Below are positions 24,071 to 32,052 of a stretch of 33,131 bases of DNA, one piece after another (position 1 is the first letter of the stretch; each line of letters starts with the position of its first letter). The notes beneath the pieces were generated by a model. It ran no database searches. It saw only the letters and a list, made by a program, of their open reading frames with translations, and had not been told where the DNA came from. The position numbers were made by a program, and so were the translations under genes. Source of the stretch: Schleiferiaceae bacterium (GTDB lineage: Bacteria > Bacteroidota > Bacteroidia > Flavobacteriales > Schleiferiaceae); the NCBI GenBank assembly GCA_018402665.1, contig JAGYIN010000014.1:1-33131 (forward strand), written 5' to 3'.

Positions 24071-24790
24071 CTAATGAATCTTGATCACCTCTTCGTTAGG
24101 AAGTCTTCGACGGGGTCCCCAGAAACCGTGTTCCTCACCTTTACCGCAGCCGATCACCATGTTGATTTCGGCACGACGGGGTAAGCCAAGAATCTTCTTT
24201 ACTCTATGTGCATCAAACCCTTCCATTGGACAGGTGTGGAATTCTTCTGAAGCCATGCTTAACATGAAATTCTCTGCAGCGAGCGCGGCGCTTTTGTGAA
24301 CGGTTATTCTTTGCTGTGCGTGTCCTTCTGCTCTGTAGATAGGTCGAAATAAGCCTATACAGAAGGAAAGGAGCCTCCTATACAATCCTAAAATACCTAG
24401 GCCGTCATTCATGTAGGAGAAGGGCATCAGTTTAGTGTAATAGACCAAGCGCATTTTAATGGACTTCGCTTCCCGGCCAACGCGTTCGGCATCCTTTAAA
24501 ATGAGGTTCTTATGCCACTGCACTCTGTGACGCCATTTATCTCTTCGGGTAACAATCACCACCAGTTCTTGCGCTGTGCGCGCTGCACTTTGATTGAGGC
24601 AAGCGTGAATCAATTTCTTTTTCTTTTCTTCATCGCGCACCCAATGGAACTCCCACAGTTGCATATTACTGCTGTTAGGAGCTAATGTGGCGTGTTCTAA
24701 GGCTTTTTCTACTACTTCGAATGGTACCGGGTGATTCGGGTCGAACTTTCTATTAGAGCGGCGAAATTGGATGATTTGATCAAAGGTCAT
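24071..24790 (-). CDS. Nitroreductase-family FMN oxidoreductase
   Basis: This 239-residue protein belongs to the nitroreductase superfamily, FMN-dependent NAD(P)H oxidoreductases. It has the N-terminal RRSNRKF segment (9-15) that binds FMN phosphate, the APNSSNMQLWEFHWV stretch (37-51) around FMN, and the C-terminal IGCGKGEEHG region. An insert of about 40 residues with positive charges (about 95-150) is longer than in small members. The substrate cannot be predicted. It lies 11 bp after the arylsulfotransferase-like gene, probably the third gene of that operon. Confidence 0.85.
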   Translation of the reverse strand: MTFDQIIQFRRSNRKFDPNHPVPFEVVEKALEHATLAPNSSNMQLWEFHWVRDEEKKKKLIHACLNQSAARTAQELVVIVTRRDKWRHRVQWHKNLILKDAERVGREAKSIKMRLVYYTKLMPFSYMNDGLGILGLYRRLLSFCIGLFRPIYRAEGHAQQRITVHKSAALAAENFMLSMASEEFHTCPMEGFDAHRVKKILGLPRRAEINMVIGCGKGEEHGFWGPRRRLPNEEVIKIH

Positions 24791-24801
24791 AGTTTAGGTC
24801 T

Positions 24802-26094
24802 TTAAGGCATTACTCTGCCCCAATTGGCTAAATGATGGTGCCCTTCATGCTGTGATGGTAAAATGTTCTTGTATTTCACTTCTCCATCTTTAAGGATCCA
24901 TAAAACACTAGAATTCTGCTCCTCGACGAAGTAACCTCCGCCTGGTAAGGCATCGACTAAACTCTCTGTGAAGGAGAAAATTTCATTTTGAGCGAATAAT
25001 TCAGGATAAATAGGTTCGAATCGGTCGCTCTTGAGGTAATAGCGTAGAACGCCTGAAAACTGTTCATCGACCACAAGGAGTTCATCTGCCAATTTATGCG
25101 CATCTGGTCGTTCACCTTTGAGCGTTTGACCGCCGTTATTGAAGAAGATGATCGTTGAGTCGGACTCTATATCGACATCGTGTTGTGAAATAAAAGGGCC
25201 TTCAATCAATTCAACAACTTCACCGGTCGAGGGACGGTAGTGCATGATCCACGAGCTTGTGCGCGATGAAATAAAGACATCGCCCTTTTCCATGAACGGA
25301 CCCGACACTAATACAGGCTGAATATCATTGATGTGTAGCGGATCTCCCGGTGAATCTGATTTGATCAATAGATGAGTTAAGTCGTTTTCAATCAGAATTT
25401 CAGTGACGCTTTTGTGAAAGAGAAGATGTCCAGTGGTCGCATCAAACTGGGTAATGGTATTATCAATGAATGGGAATTCACGGCCGTCAATACTGAATTG
25501 GGCACCATAATAAATGTGTTCTCCCTTATCCTTGTTGTACGTATTGGCCCAAAAAGTGTTGTCCGCGCCCATGTTGATGGCGTGATGATGTGCGATCGTA
25601 TCCTGTTTCCAGAGGCGCTCGCTGTTTTTATCAATCTTAATGATTCCGGTAACGCCGTTCAATGAATAGATGAGGCTGCTGTCCGGGAGCATGAGCGAAT
25701 GCATGATTCTATTGTGTGGATTCGCTAATCGGTCCACGTTCCAGCTTTTTAACTCTTCACCTGTTTTCAGATTTTTGATAACGATTTTACGCTTCCAATT
25801 CGCCGTAGCATAGCTTATGAGCACCTTAACATCTTCTTCTAAGGTATTCACCGGTTCAAAGTCCTCAGGGGACGGGATGAAAACTAAGGGCAAACGTTCA
25901 ACGGCCGCTTTTGCTACGAGTAAGCGGTCTGGTAACGTTGAAAAATAGGTGACTGCACGACTTACGTTATGCGGGACCCACTGTTTTCCTTTTGTGGTCT
26001 CACGTACGAGCCAACTGAATAAACACAATAAGGTTAATGCGATTACTGTATTCGCTAAAAACAGTGGGAGCTTGCGAAGGATTGATTTAAGCAT
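24802..26094 (-). CDS. Arylsulfotransferase (ASST)-like propeller protein, membrane anchored
   Basis: This 430-residue protein has one N-terminal membrane helix (about 11-31) and a beta-propeller domain outside the inner membrane. Active-site-like residues occur in the order known from ASST: His169-171, DPLHINDI (His254), ISSRTSS (Arg278) and SQHDVD (His305), and the protein ends in a His-rich tail (416-421). ASST enzymes move sulfate from one phenol to another. Because the spacing of these residues differs from E. coli ASST and no DsbA-like partner is nearby, another transferase or binding role is possible. It lies between the TonB receptor (38 bp) and the nitroreductase (11 bp). Confidence 0.75.
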   Translation of the reverse strand: MLKSILRKLPLFLANTVIALTLLCLFSWLVRETTKGKQWVPHNVSRAVTYFSTLPDRLLVAKAAVERLPLVFIPSPEDFEPVNTLEEDVKVLISYATANWKRKIVIKNLKTGEELKSWNVDRLANPHNRIMHSLMLPDSSLIYSLNGVTGIIKIDKNSERLWKQDTIAHHHAINMGADNTFWANTYNKDKGEHIYYGAQFSIDGREFPFIDNTITQFDATTGHLLFHKSVTEILIENDLTHLLIKSDSPGDPLHINDIQPVLVSGPFMEKGDVFISSRTSSWIMHYRPSTGEVVELIEGPFISQHDVDIESDSTIIFFNNGGQTLKGERPDAHKLADELLVVDEQFSGVLRYYLKSDRFEPIYPELFAQNEIFSFTESLVDALPGGGYFVEEQNSSVLWILKDGEVKYKNILPSQHEGHHHLANWGRVMP

Positions 26095-26132
26095 TGTTCA
26101 TGTTTAGAACGGCAAAGGTAGGTCAATAGGGT

Positions 26133-28520
26133 TTAAATCTCTAAGATGAGGCCGATGGTTGGCAACAGTCGGCCCGTATCACTAGATATGGTTTTCACGG
26201 AATACGCATCAGCATTTGCGGCATCCACTAATGGTACCCCATTATCGTCTCTTTCGACCGTTAAATAAGGCATTAAAGGAATCGCGGAGCTTGTGAAGTT
26301 TTGAAGGTCTAAAAACCAGGTCAAACTGTAATTTTTCTTGTTGTAGGTTTTGTCTAAACGAACATCAATCACGCTGTAACTAGGGAGGCGTTCGCTCATG
26401 ATGTTTTGACTGTCAAATATGCCCCGCTGCAGTACATCCCAATTGGTACGAATGGCACTTAAATCTGCATCAAAAGGTGTATATGGTGTGCCTGTGGCCC
26501 AACGGTATTTAGCCCCGATTTGCCAGCCTTTTCCCCATACTTTACCTAGTACAAAATTCACGTTATGTCGGTTGTCCCAAACTGTGGGTAACCAGGGGTT
26601 TGATTCATTTAATCGGGTGTCGCTGTACCCGTAATTATAGCTTAAAGTCCACCAATAGGTCCCTTTGAGTTTTTGTTGCAAAAACAGCTCGAATCCATAG
26701 GAACGGCCCTCTGCATCGGCAGAACTCGTTTGATCGCCGACGGCAACGTACGCACCAATAGCTTGTGAGAAAGATTGCTCATCGTCCCACAAATAGGGCA
26801 TGCTGCTGTAGTATTTGTAATATGCTTCCAATGAAAAACGATACGTTTCCCCGTTTTGGAATTCGATCCCTGTTGCTGCTTGTGCAACGGAGCCTGGTCC
26901 CGTTCCGTACGTGGTCCAATTATTAGCTTCATTTGCCAACATCACAATGGCCGGTGGGAGTTGATTGTACCACCCAAGGTTACTTTGAAATGCCCATGCC
27001 TCATTGAGGTGGTATTGAGCACTTGCACGGGGTGAGATTCTCAGTAAAGAATTTAGGTTCAGGTTGTGCATGTCCAATCGTAATCCAGCACTAGTACTGA
27101 GCCTGTTTTCAAGGTAATTTCGAGTGACGTGCGTGAAAGCGCCCAAACTTTGAAAAGAAAGGGCAGAGGTGTAATCTGCCGTATCGATGCGTTGTACCGT
27201 TTCATCGTTGTTGTATCGAACGCTGGTCATATCGAGATCGTAGTCGCGGTGTACAAAGTTCAATCCATACTTCCATTGCCATTGTTCAGAGACGACGTAG
27301 TGTGTCAGCTTCGCTCGGGTATTGGTTTCTGTAGAGGCATAGGCCAATTGGCGATCTTCAAGAATACCGGTATTTCCAATGTATTTCTCCGCTTGATTAC
27401 CCACATGATCGCGGCTTAGAACGTATTCCCAACGACCATTGTCTTTAAAAATTCGGTAACGTGCCCCGATAACTTCTGTCTGTTGATCCCCTTCTGGAAT
27501 GTAGCCAACATTGTAAAGTAGGGCATCGCTGCCTCTACCGTCCTTGTATAGTCGGTATTGATCCCAACCACCAACTCCAATGATCGTCAAATCCTTATTC
27601 TGCGCAAAACGGTGGTGAATTCTGAGCTGCGCGTCTTGATACGCGGGGAGCACGGGAATATTAAACAATCTGAAGTAATGTTGTGAAAAGCTGTTTCTAC
27701 CGCTCAAGGTAACCGCAGTATTCTTCCCTAGCGGTCCTTCAAAGGTGATGCCGTAATCTGTTCCGCCTTGTGTTGCACGAATACCCCAACGATCCGTTCG
27801 AGCGTTTCTACCTTCAAGCAATAAAACTCCCGAGAGGGCATCATCGACTTCTGCCGGAAATCCGCCAGTGATCAGGTCCATGCCTTGGATGTGGTCAAGA
27901 TTGATCAAGCTTACAGCCCCGCCAGAAGCGCCTTGAATGCTAAAATGATTTACAGTCGGCAGTGAAATACCGTCTAATAAATAGCGATTTTCATTTGGCG
28001 CACCCCCGCGCATGGCAATGGCATAACCAAAGGAAGGTTTGGGCAACACACCGGGGAAACTTTGAATGACTTTACTGAGATCTAAAACTGCACCCGGCAT
28101 ACGCATCATTTCGCTCCGGTTGATGTTTTTGATACTTAGCGGCGTTTCAGGGGTGCGGTGAAACGCATCCGCTCGAACGGCAACTTCGTCTAAAGAAGTG
28201 ATTCGTTCAACGTATAAACTAACGAAAGTCGGTTTCGTGGAGCGTACCTGTACTTCGTGTAGGGTTTGAATCTGACCTTTCGGACTTTTCGCACGTATGT
28301 TATACAGTCCCGTGGGTAGTTTTTCGAAAGAGAACTTTCCAGAAGCATCTACTTTCGTTGCAAGCTGAAAATCTCCTTGTATGACATCCACTTCCCAGCC
28401 CACAAGTGGACCTAAGTTGAGTGCGTCCAGCGCTTCTCCTTCAAGTGTCCCGAGATTTTGAGCGTATGCTGTAGAAGCAAATAATAGTGCGGCGGTTAGG
28501 TAGGATAGGGCGATGCGCAT
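26133..28520 (-). CDS. TonB-dependent receptor with carboxypeptidase-regulatory domain
   Basis: This 795-residue outer-membrane receptor has a signal peptide (1-20), a carboxypeptidase regulatory-like domain (about 22-108), a plug domain (about 125-235, with MRGGAPNENRYLLDG and GGFPAEVDDALSG), and a barrel that covers the rest. It is Bacteroidota-type but has no SusD partner next to it, so it is not a classic SusCD glycan pair. It is the first gene of a minus-strand operon with the ASST-like and nitroreductase genes. The substrate is unknown; an aromatic or sulfated compound is conceivable only from its neighbours. Confidence 0.9.
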   Translation of the reverse strand: MRIALSYLTAALLFASTAYAQNLGTLEGEALDALNLGPLVGWEVDVIQGDFQLATKVDASGKFSFEKLPTGLYNIRAKSPKGQIQTLHEVQVRSTKPTFVSLYVERITSLDEVAVRADAFHRTPETPLSIKNINRSEMMRMPGAVLDLSKVIQSFPGVLPKPSFGYAIAMRGGAPNENRYLLDGISLPTVNHFSIQGASGGAVSLINLDHIQGMDLITGGFPAEVDDALSGVLLLEGRNARTDRWGIRATQGGTDYGITFEGPLGKNTAVTLSGRNSFSQHYFRLFNIPVLPAYQDAQLRIHHRFAQNKDLTIIGVGGWDQYRLYKDGRGSDALLYNVGYIPEGDQQTEVIGARYRIFKDNGRWEYVLSRDHVGNQAEKYIGNTGILEDRQLAYASTETNTRAKLTHYVVSEQWQWKYGLNFVHRDYDLDMTSVRYNNDETVQRIDTADYTSALSFQSLGAFTHVTRNYLENRLSTSAGLRLDMHNLNLNSLLRISPRASAQYHLNEAWAFQSNLGWYNQLPPAIVMLANEANNWTTYGTGPGSVAQAATGIEFQNGETYRFSLEAYYKYYSSMPYLWDDEQSFSQAIGAYVAVGDQTSSADAEGRSYGFELFLQQKLKGTYWWTLSYNYGYSDTRLNESNPWLPTVWDNRHNVNFVLGKVWGKGWQIGAKYRWATGTPYTPFDADLSAIRTNWDVLQRGIFDSQNIMSERLPSYSVIDVRLDKTYNKKNYSLTWFLDLQNFTSSAIPLMPYLTVERDDNGVPLVDAANADAYSVKTISSDTGRLLPTIGLILEI

Positions 28521-28597
28521 CTGTTATCAGAATTTTATTCAAAGGTACAACGCAAAGTTTCCCAATGTGTTTAGGAAACGCCCATATTCTCTACGAA

Positions 28598-28909
28598 TTA
28601 TTGAAGTTTAGCCACCGTTTGCCAAGCGCCGGCATTGATACTCTGAATACCAACGCCCTGTAAAATAGATGCGGCATTCCCTGCACGAGCACCGCTTCTG
28701 CAACACAAGATGATGGGTTGATTTTCCTTTTGTAGTTGCGCTGTTTTCTGAGCCAAATTTCCCAAGGGAATATTTACTGCGCCCTTCGCATGGCCTTGTC
28801 TGAATTCACCCGGAGTCCGAACGTCCACAATTTTGGCCCCCGCCTGCAATGCTTCAATAATGCGGTCTTGTTTCTTTGACCCGCCAAATAAAAATGATAG
28901 TAATCCCAT
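28598..28909 (-). CDS. Rhodanese-like single-domain protein
   Basis: This 103-residue protein is one rhodanese domain with the active-site loop CCRSGAR (residues about 69-75), in which the second Cys would carry the persulfide. The VDVRTPGEFRQGHAKGAVNIPLG segment (about 29-51) is split here as VDVRTPGEF and GHAKGAVNIP. A hydrophobic start (MGLLSFLFGG) suggests weak membrane association. It may hand on sulfur in the cytoplasm. It stands alone on the minus strand, 69 bp after the YkuK-like gene. Confidence 0.9.
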   Translation of the reverse strand: MGLLSFLFGGSKKQDRIIEALQAGAKIVDVRTPGEFRQGHAKGAVNIPLGNLAQKTAQLQKENQPIILCCRSGARAGNAASILQGVGIQSINAGAWQTVAKLQ

Positions 28910-28978
28910 GCTTCGATATTTTAAGCGAATCTAGGGAGTTAAAAAGGAACGAGTGTGACTCTACGCACAGGGTAGGGG

Positions 28979-29431
28979 TTATAACAAATGGTCCGCTGCC
29001 ACTGACGCTACCTGGATATGTTGTTTTGTGCTCATAGTGTACCCTAGACCTAAAATCCATCCTTTAACCATAGGGATGACTTTATGTGACGCATGATTTT
29101 CATCTTCATTATAATCAACGTCAATGGTAATCGGTGTGTCGATTCCTTCACCGCGCAAATATTGCGCTGTATTTATACTGTCTTCAGCTTCTTTAAAAAG
29201 GCGAGTGATCATGTCCCTGATGAGTTGTTCACGGCGTTTGGTGAGAATATAATGCACACCCTTTCCCGGATGACGAAAGGCGATTACCGTGGCATACAAG
29301 CTGTGGCCGCCTATGTTTTGAGAATCGGAACCTACGCTGAGCAGTACGTTCGGATTTCGCTGGAGATATGCTTTTACATATGCAGCACTATTTTCTACTA
29401 GTGTACCATCAAGTTTACGATATTGCGTCAT
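28979..29431 (-). CDS. Ribonuclease H-like YkuK family protein (DUF458)
   Basis: This 150-residue protein belongs to the DUF458/YkuK family, with an RNase H-like fold. It has the LSVGSDSQ motif (about 30-38) with a possible metal-binding Asp, a further Asp pair in IDVDYNEDENH (about 104-114), and a conserved Lys-rich helix. Biochemical activity is unproven. I chose the ATG at 29431. The longer frame to 29527 runs into the divergent gene starting at 29450 and adds no family sequence. Only 18 bp separate the two starts, so their promoters must overlap the neighbour's coding region. Confidence 0.85.
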   Translation of the reverse strand: MTQYRKLDGTLVENSAAYVKAYLQRNPNVLLSVGSDSQNIGGHSLYATVIAFRHPGKGVHYILTKRREQLIRDMITRLFKEAEDSINTAQYLRGEGIDTPITIDVDYNEDENHASHKVIPMVKGWILGLGYTMSTKQHIQVASVAADHLL

Positions 29432-29449
29432 AGACCCTAAAGTTGGAAA

Positions 29450-29911
29450 ATGTTTTCGAGAGAAGAAAAAAAAACACTGAATACTGCCTTTTTTAATCAG
29501 TTCGTACGTCATATGTCGCGCCACCACAGCATTGGCGGTGGCGGTGGACGCTGGGAATCCTACAAGACAGGCGTAAAAGGTCTCTATTTTAGACTATTAA
29601 CAACACCGATCGTCGGTATAGCAATCGACATTCAGCAAAAAGATCCGGAGATTAGAGCATTATTGTACGACCAATTCTTAGAGTTGCGAAGGCTACTAGA
29701 AGCTGAATGGGGTGATGATGTACTCTACGAATCTTCACACTTTTTAGAAAGTGGTGTGGAAGTGTCAAGAATCTCTATCAAGCTCGAAAACGCCTATTTC
29801 TACGACAAAGAGCAATGGACTGAAATTACGCGTTGGTACGAGAAGCATCTACTGGGTTTAGATGCATTTTGGGACACCGTAGGGGATATCGTTAAGGCGT
29901 TGGCCCGCTAA
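29450..29911 (+). CDS. DUF4268 domain protein
   Basis: This 153-residue soluble protein matches the DUF4268 family, which has no proven function. Typical features are the N-terminal FNQF region, a WESYKTGVKGLYFRL-type segment (about 35-49) and a C-terminal helix ending in a Trp-rich WYEKHL stretch. The family occurs near DNA-modification or endonuclease genes in some genomes, but none is here. It overlaps the convergent NlpC/P60 gene by 4 bp and is divergent from the YkuK gene. Confidence 0.82.
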   Translation: MFSREEKKTLNTAFFNQFVRHMSRHHSIGGGGGRWESYKTGVKGLYFRLLTTPIVGIAIDIQQKDPEIRALLYDQFLELRRLLEAEWGDDVLYESSHFLESGVEVSRISIKLENAYFYDKEQWTEITRWYEKHLLGLDAFWDTVGDIVKALAR

Positions 29912-30693
29912 TCGATCATCCGTTTTAGCACCCTAAGCTTATGGGTATGGCGGCCCAATTCTGCATTGTAAATCCCACTGTGGTCTAATCCATCCACACG
30001 AACACGTCCGCTGGCGTGGATAATGTGAAAATCATCAAGTATGATCCCCACATGGGTAATGGCACCTTCTGCATTATCAAAAAACGCGAGATCTCCAGGT
30101 TGGCATTCTTCTAAAAAGCTAAGCGTTGTTCCTTTTTTGGCTTGCTGAGAGGCATCTCGCGGAAGGTAGTGGCCTGCTAATCGGTAAACCATCTGAGTAA
30201 ATCCGCTACAGTCGATACCAAAAGGAGTGCGTCCGCCCCACTGGTAGGGCGCATTGAGGTAGGAAAAAGCAAAATCTACTAATTCATTGCGATCTTTCTT
30301 TCCAGTGGTGAAAGCGCCTTCAAAAGTGTACGAATGCTGTTCCAAGCGTATGGTACCTGCATCGAGAAAGGGCAAATAGGCACCTTGAACGATCAAAGGG
30401 TAGTCAGTGGGACCTGTTCCTTGCAATAATTGGACAGGATCTAAACTAACCCGAAGTGGAGTAGTAGCTAATAATTCATAGTATGAAGCGGAAATGGGCT
30501 GGTATTGTAAACGGTCAATCCAACCTTCATAGCCATCATGATCCAGCTGAATCCGAACCCATTTCGGTTGTTCTTCAAGAATACTAAAACTCTCTCCGAA
30601 CAGCACTACATTCACCTGCTCCGAAGCATCAGATGGTGCTCCACGCATGGGGACCACACTGAGAAACGCTATGCCTTTGTCAAATTCGCTCAC
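29908..30693 (-). CDS. NlpC/P60 cell-wall peptidase with SH3 domain
   Basis: This 261-residue protein has an SH3-like domain (about 8-75, with a second SH3-like part to about 125) and an NlpC/P60 domain with catalytic Cys162 (in GIDCSGF), His214 (in THVG) and His226 (in IIHASG). Such enzymes cut gamma-D-Glu-meso-DAP bonds in peptidoglycan stem peptides. The start codon is GTG at 30693. There is no signal peptide, so it may act on recycled muropeptides in the cytoplasm, or it may be exported another way. It ends by overlapping the DUF4268 gene by 4 bp. Confidence 0.9.
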   Translation of the reverse strand: MSEFDKGIAFLSVVPMRGAPSDASEQVNVVLFGESFSILEEQPKWVRIQLDHDGYEGWIDRLQYQPISASYYELLATTPLRVSLDPVQLLQGTGPTDYPLIVQGAYLPFLDAGTIRLEQHSYTFEGAFTTGKKDRNELVDFAFSYLNAPYQWGGRTPFGIDCSGFTQMVYRLAGHYLPRDASQQAKKGTTLSFLEECQPGDLAFFDNAEGAITHVGIILDDFHIIHASGRVRVDGLDHSGIYNAELGRHTHKLRVLKRMID

Positions 30694-30750
30694 AGGTCAC
30701 AATTTACGGGCTAATCAAAGCGCAACGTTAAAAATGGGTCAATTTTATAA

Positions 30751-30786
30751 ACAGCCCCTCTTACCCCGAAAGATAAGAAGGGCTGT
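30751..30786 (-). terminator. Hairpin after the thiolase gene
   Basis: ACAGCCC (30751-30757) and TCTTA (30759-30763) pair with TAAGA (30774-30778) and GGGCTGT (30780-30786), a 12-pair stem with one mismatch and a 10-nt loop. It begins 6 bp after the thiolase stop. The minus-strand T-run after it is weak (TTATAAAATT). Confidence 0.6.
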
Positions 30787-30791
30787 GCTAT

Positions 30792-31970
30792 TTAAATCAA
30801 TTCTAGTACTAACGCAGAGGCACCACCACCGCCATTACAAATGGCAGCTGCACCGGTTTTACCTCCGTTTTGTTGCAGCACACCGATCAATGTAGTAATG
30901 ATGCGTGCACCTGATGCACCCAGCGGATGTCCTAGACTGACTGCGCCTCCGTGCACGTTTACCTTTGCTGCATCCAGTCCCAATAATTTCATATTCGCCA
31001 ATCCAACCACAGCGAAGGCCTCATTGAATTCGAAAAAATCTACCGCATCCATTGTAATGCCCGCCTTTGCTAAAGCCTTTGGCAATGCTTTCGCAGGTGC
31101 CGTTGTAAACCATTCCGGTTCTTGAGCTGCATCCGCATAACCTGTGATTTTAGCAATAGGTTGCAATCCTAATTCCGCCGCTTTTGAAGCACTCATAAGC
31201 ACAACTGCAGCGGCACCGTCGTTTAATGTGGAAGCATTGGCTGCGGTTACGGTACCGTCCTTCTTAAATACAGGACGTAATTGAGGTACCTTATCCGTAT
31301 TCACTTTTGTATATTCTTCATCGGTATCCACGACAAGGGCATCGCCGCGGCGTTGAGGAACAGCAACGGGTACCACTTCATTAGCAAATTTTCCACCGTC
31401 CCATGCGGCAGCACTTCTGCGGTAGCTCTCTAGCGCAAATGCATCCTGATCTTCACGAGTAAAGTGGTGTTCTTCAGCGCATAATTCTGCGCAAACGCCC
31501 ATATGTTGCGCGTTATAGACGTCGGTCAGCCCGTCTTTTACGAGCCCGTCAACGAGCGAAATATCGCCCAATTTTACTCCAGTTCTACCCGTCGGTAAAT
31601 AGTGGGGTACAGCACTCATATTTTCCATTCCACCTGCAACAATGATATCGACATCTCCGGCCTTAATAGCTTGAGCGCCCATCATGATGGCTTTCATACC
31701 TGAGGAACACACCTTGTTGATAGTGGTACATGGAACTTGGTTGCCAATTCCTGCGGCCATCGCCGCCTGACGCGCAGGTGCTTGACCTACATTCGCCTGC
31801 AAAACATTGCCCATGTAGACTTCTTCTACAGCATCTGCAGGTAAACCGGCTTTTTCTAACGCGCCTTTTATCGCCGCAGCACCTAAGGCTGGGGCAGGGA
31901 CGCTACTTAGTGCTCCGCCAAAGCTGCCCATAGGGGTTCTGACAGCACTTACGATCACAACTTCTTTCAT
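30792..31970 (-). CDS. Acetyl-CoA C-acetyltransferase (thiolase)
   Basis: This 392-residue enzyme joins or splits acetoacetyl-CoA and two acetyl-CoA, for fatty-acid breakdown, ketone or polyester metabolism. Visible active-site residues are the nucleophile Cys88 (in INKVCSSG), His348 (in GHPLGASG) and Cys378 (in CNGGGG). The ATG at 31970 gives the usual thiolase start (KEVVIVSAVRTPMG), and an in-frame start at 32000 adds ten unrelated residues. It stands alone, with a terminator behind it and the HD-family gene divergent, 82 bp away. Confidence 0.93.
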   Translation of the reverse strand: MKEVVIVSAVRTPMGSFGGALSSVPAPALGAAAIKGALEKAGLPADAVEEVYMGNVLQANVGQAPARQAAMAAGIGNQVPCTTINKVCSSGMKAIMMGAQAIKAGDVDIIVAGGMENMSAVPHYLPTGRTGVKLGDISLVDGLVKDGLTDVYNAQHMGVCAELCAEEHHFTREDQDAFALESYRRSAAAWDGGKFANEVVPVAVPQRRGDALVVDTDEEYTKVNTDKVPQLRPVFKKDGTVTAANASTLNDGAAAVVLMSASKAAELGLQPIAKITGYADAAQEPEWFTTAPAKALPKALAKAGITMDAVDFFEFNEAFAVVGLANMKLLGLDAAKVNVHGGAVSLGHPLGASGARIITTLIGVLQQNGGKTGAAAICNGGGGASALVLELI

Positions 31971-32052
31971 CTTCTGTAATGTTATTTGGGTTCGTGTCAA
32001 AAAGACCCCACTAAACTACTAAATTGGTGCTCTAGAAACGAAGGTATTGGGT

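Noticed and set aside
26642-26932. 96-residue open frame in another reading frame of the TonB receptor gene
   Set aside because: It is fully inside the barrel-coding region and has no start signal or protein features.
29432-29527. Longer N-terminus for the YkuK-like protein
   Set aside because: The added residues are encoded over the divergent DUF4268 gene and lack family similarity.
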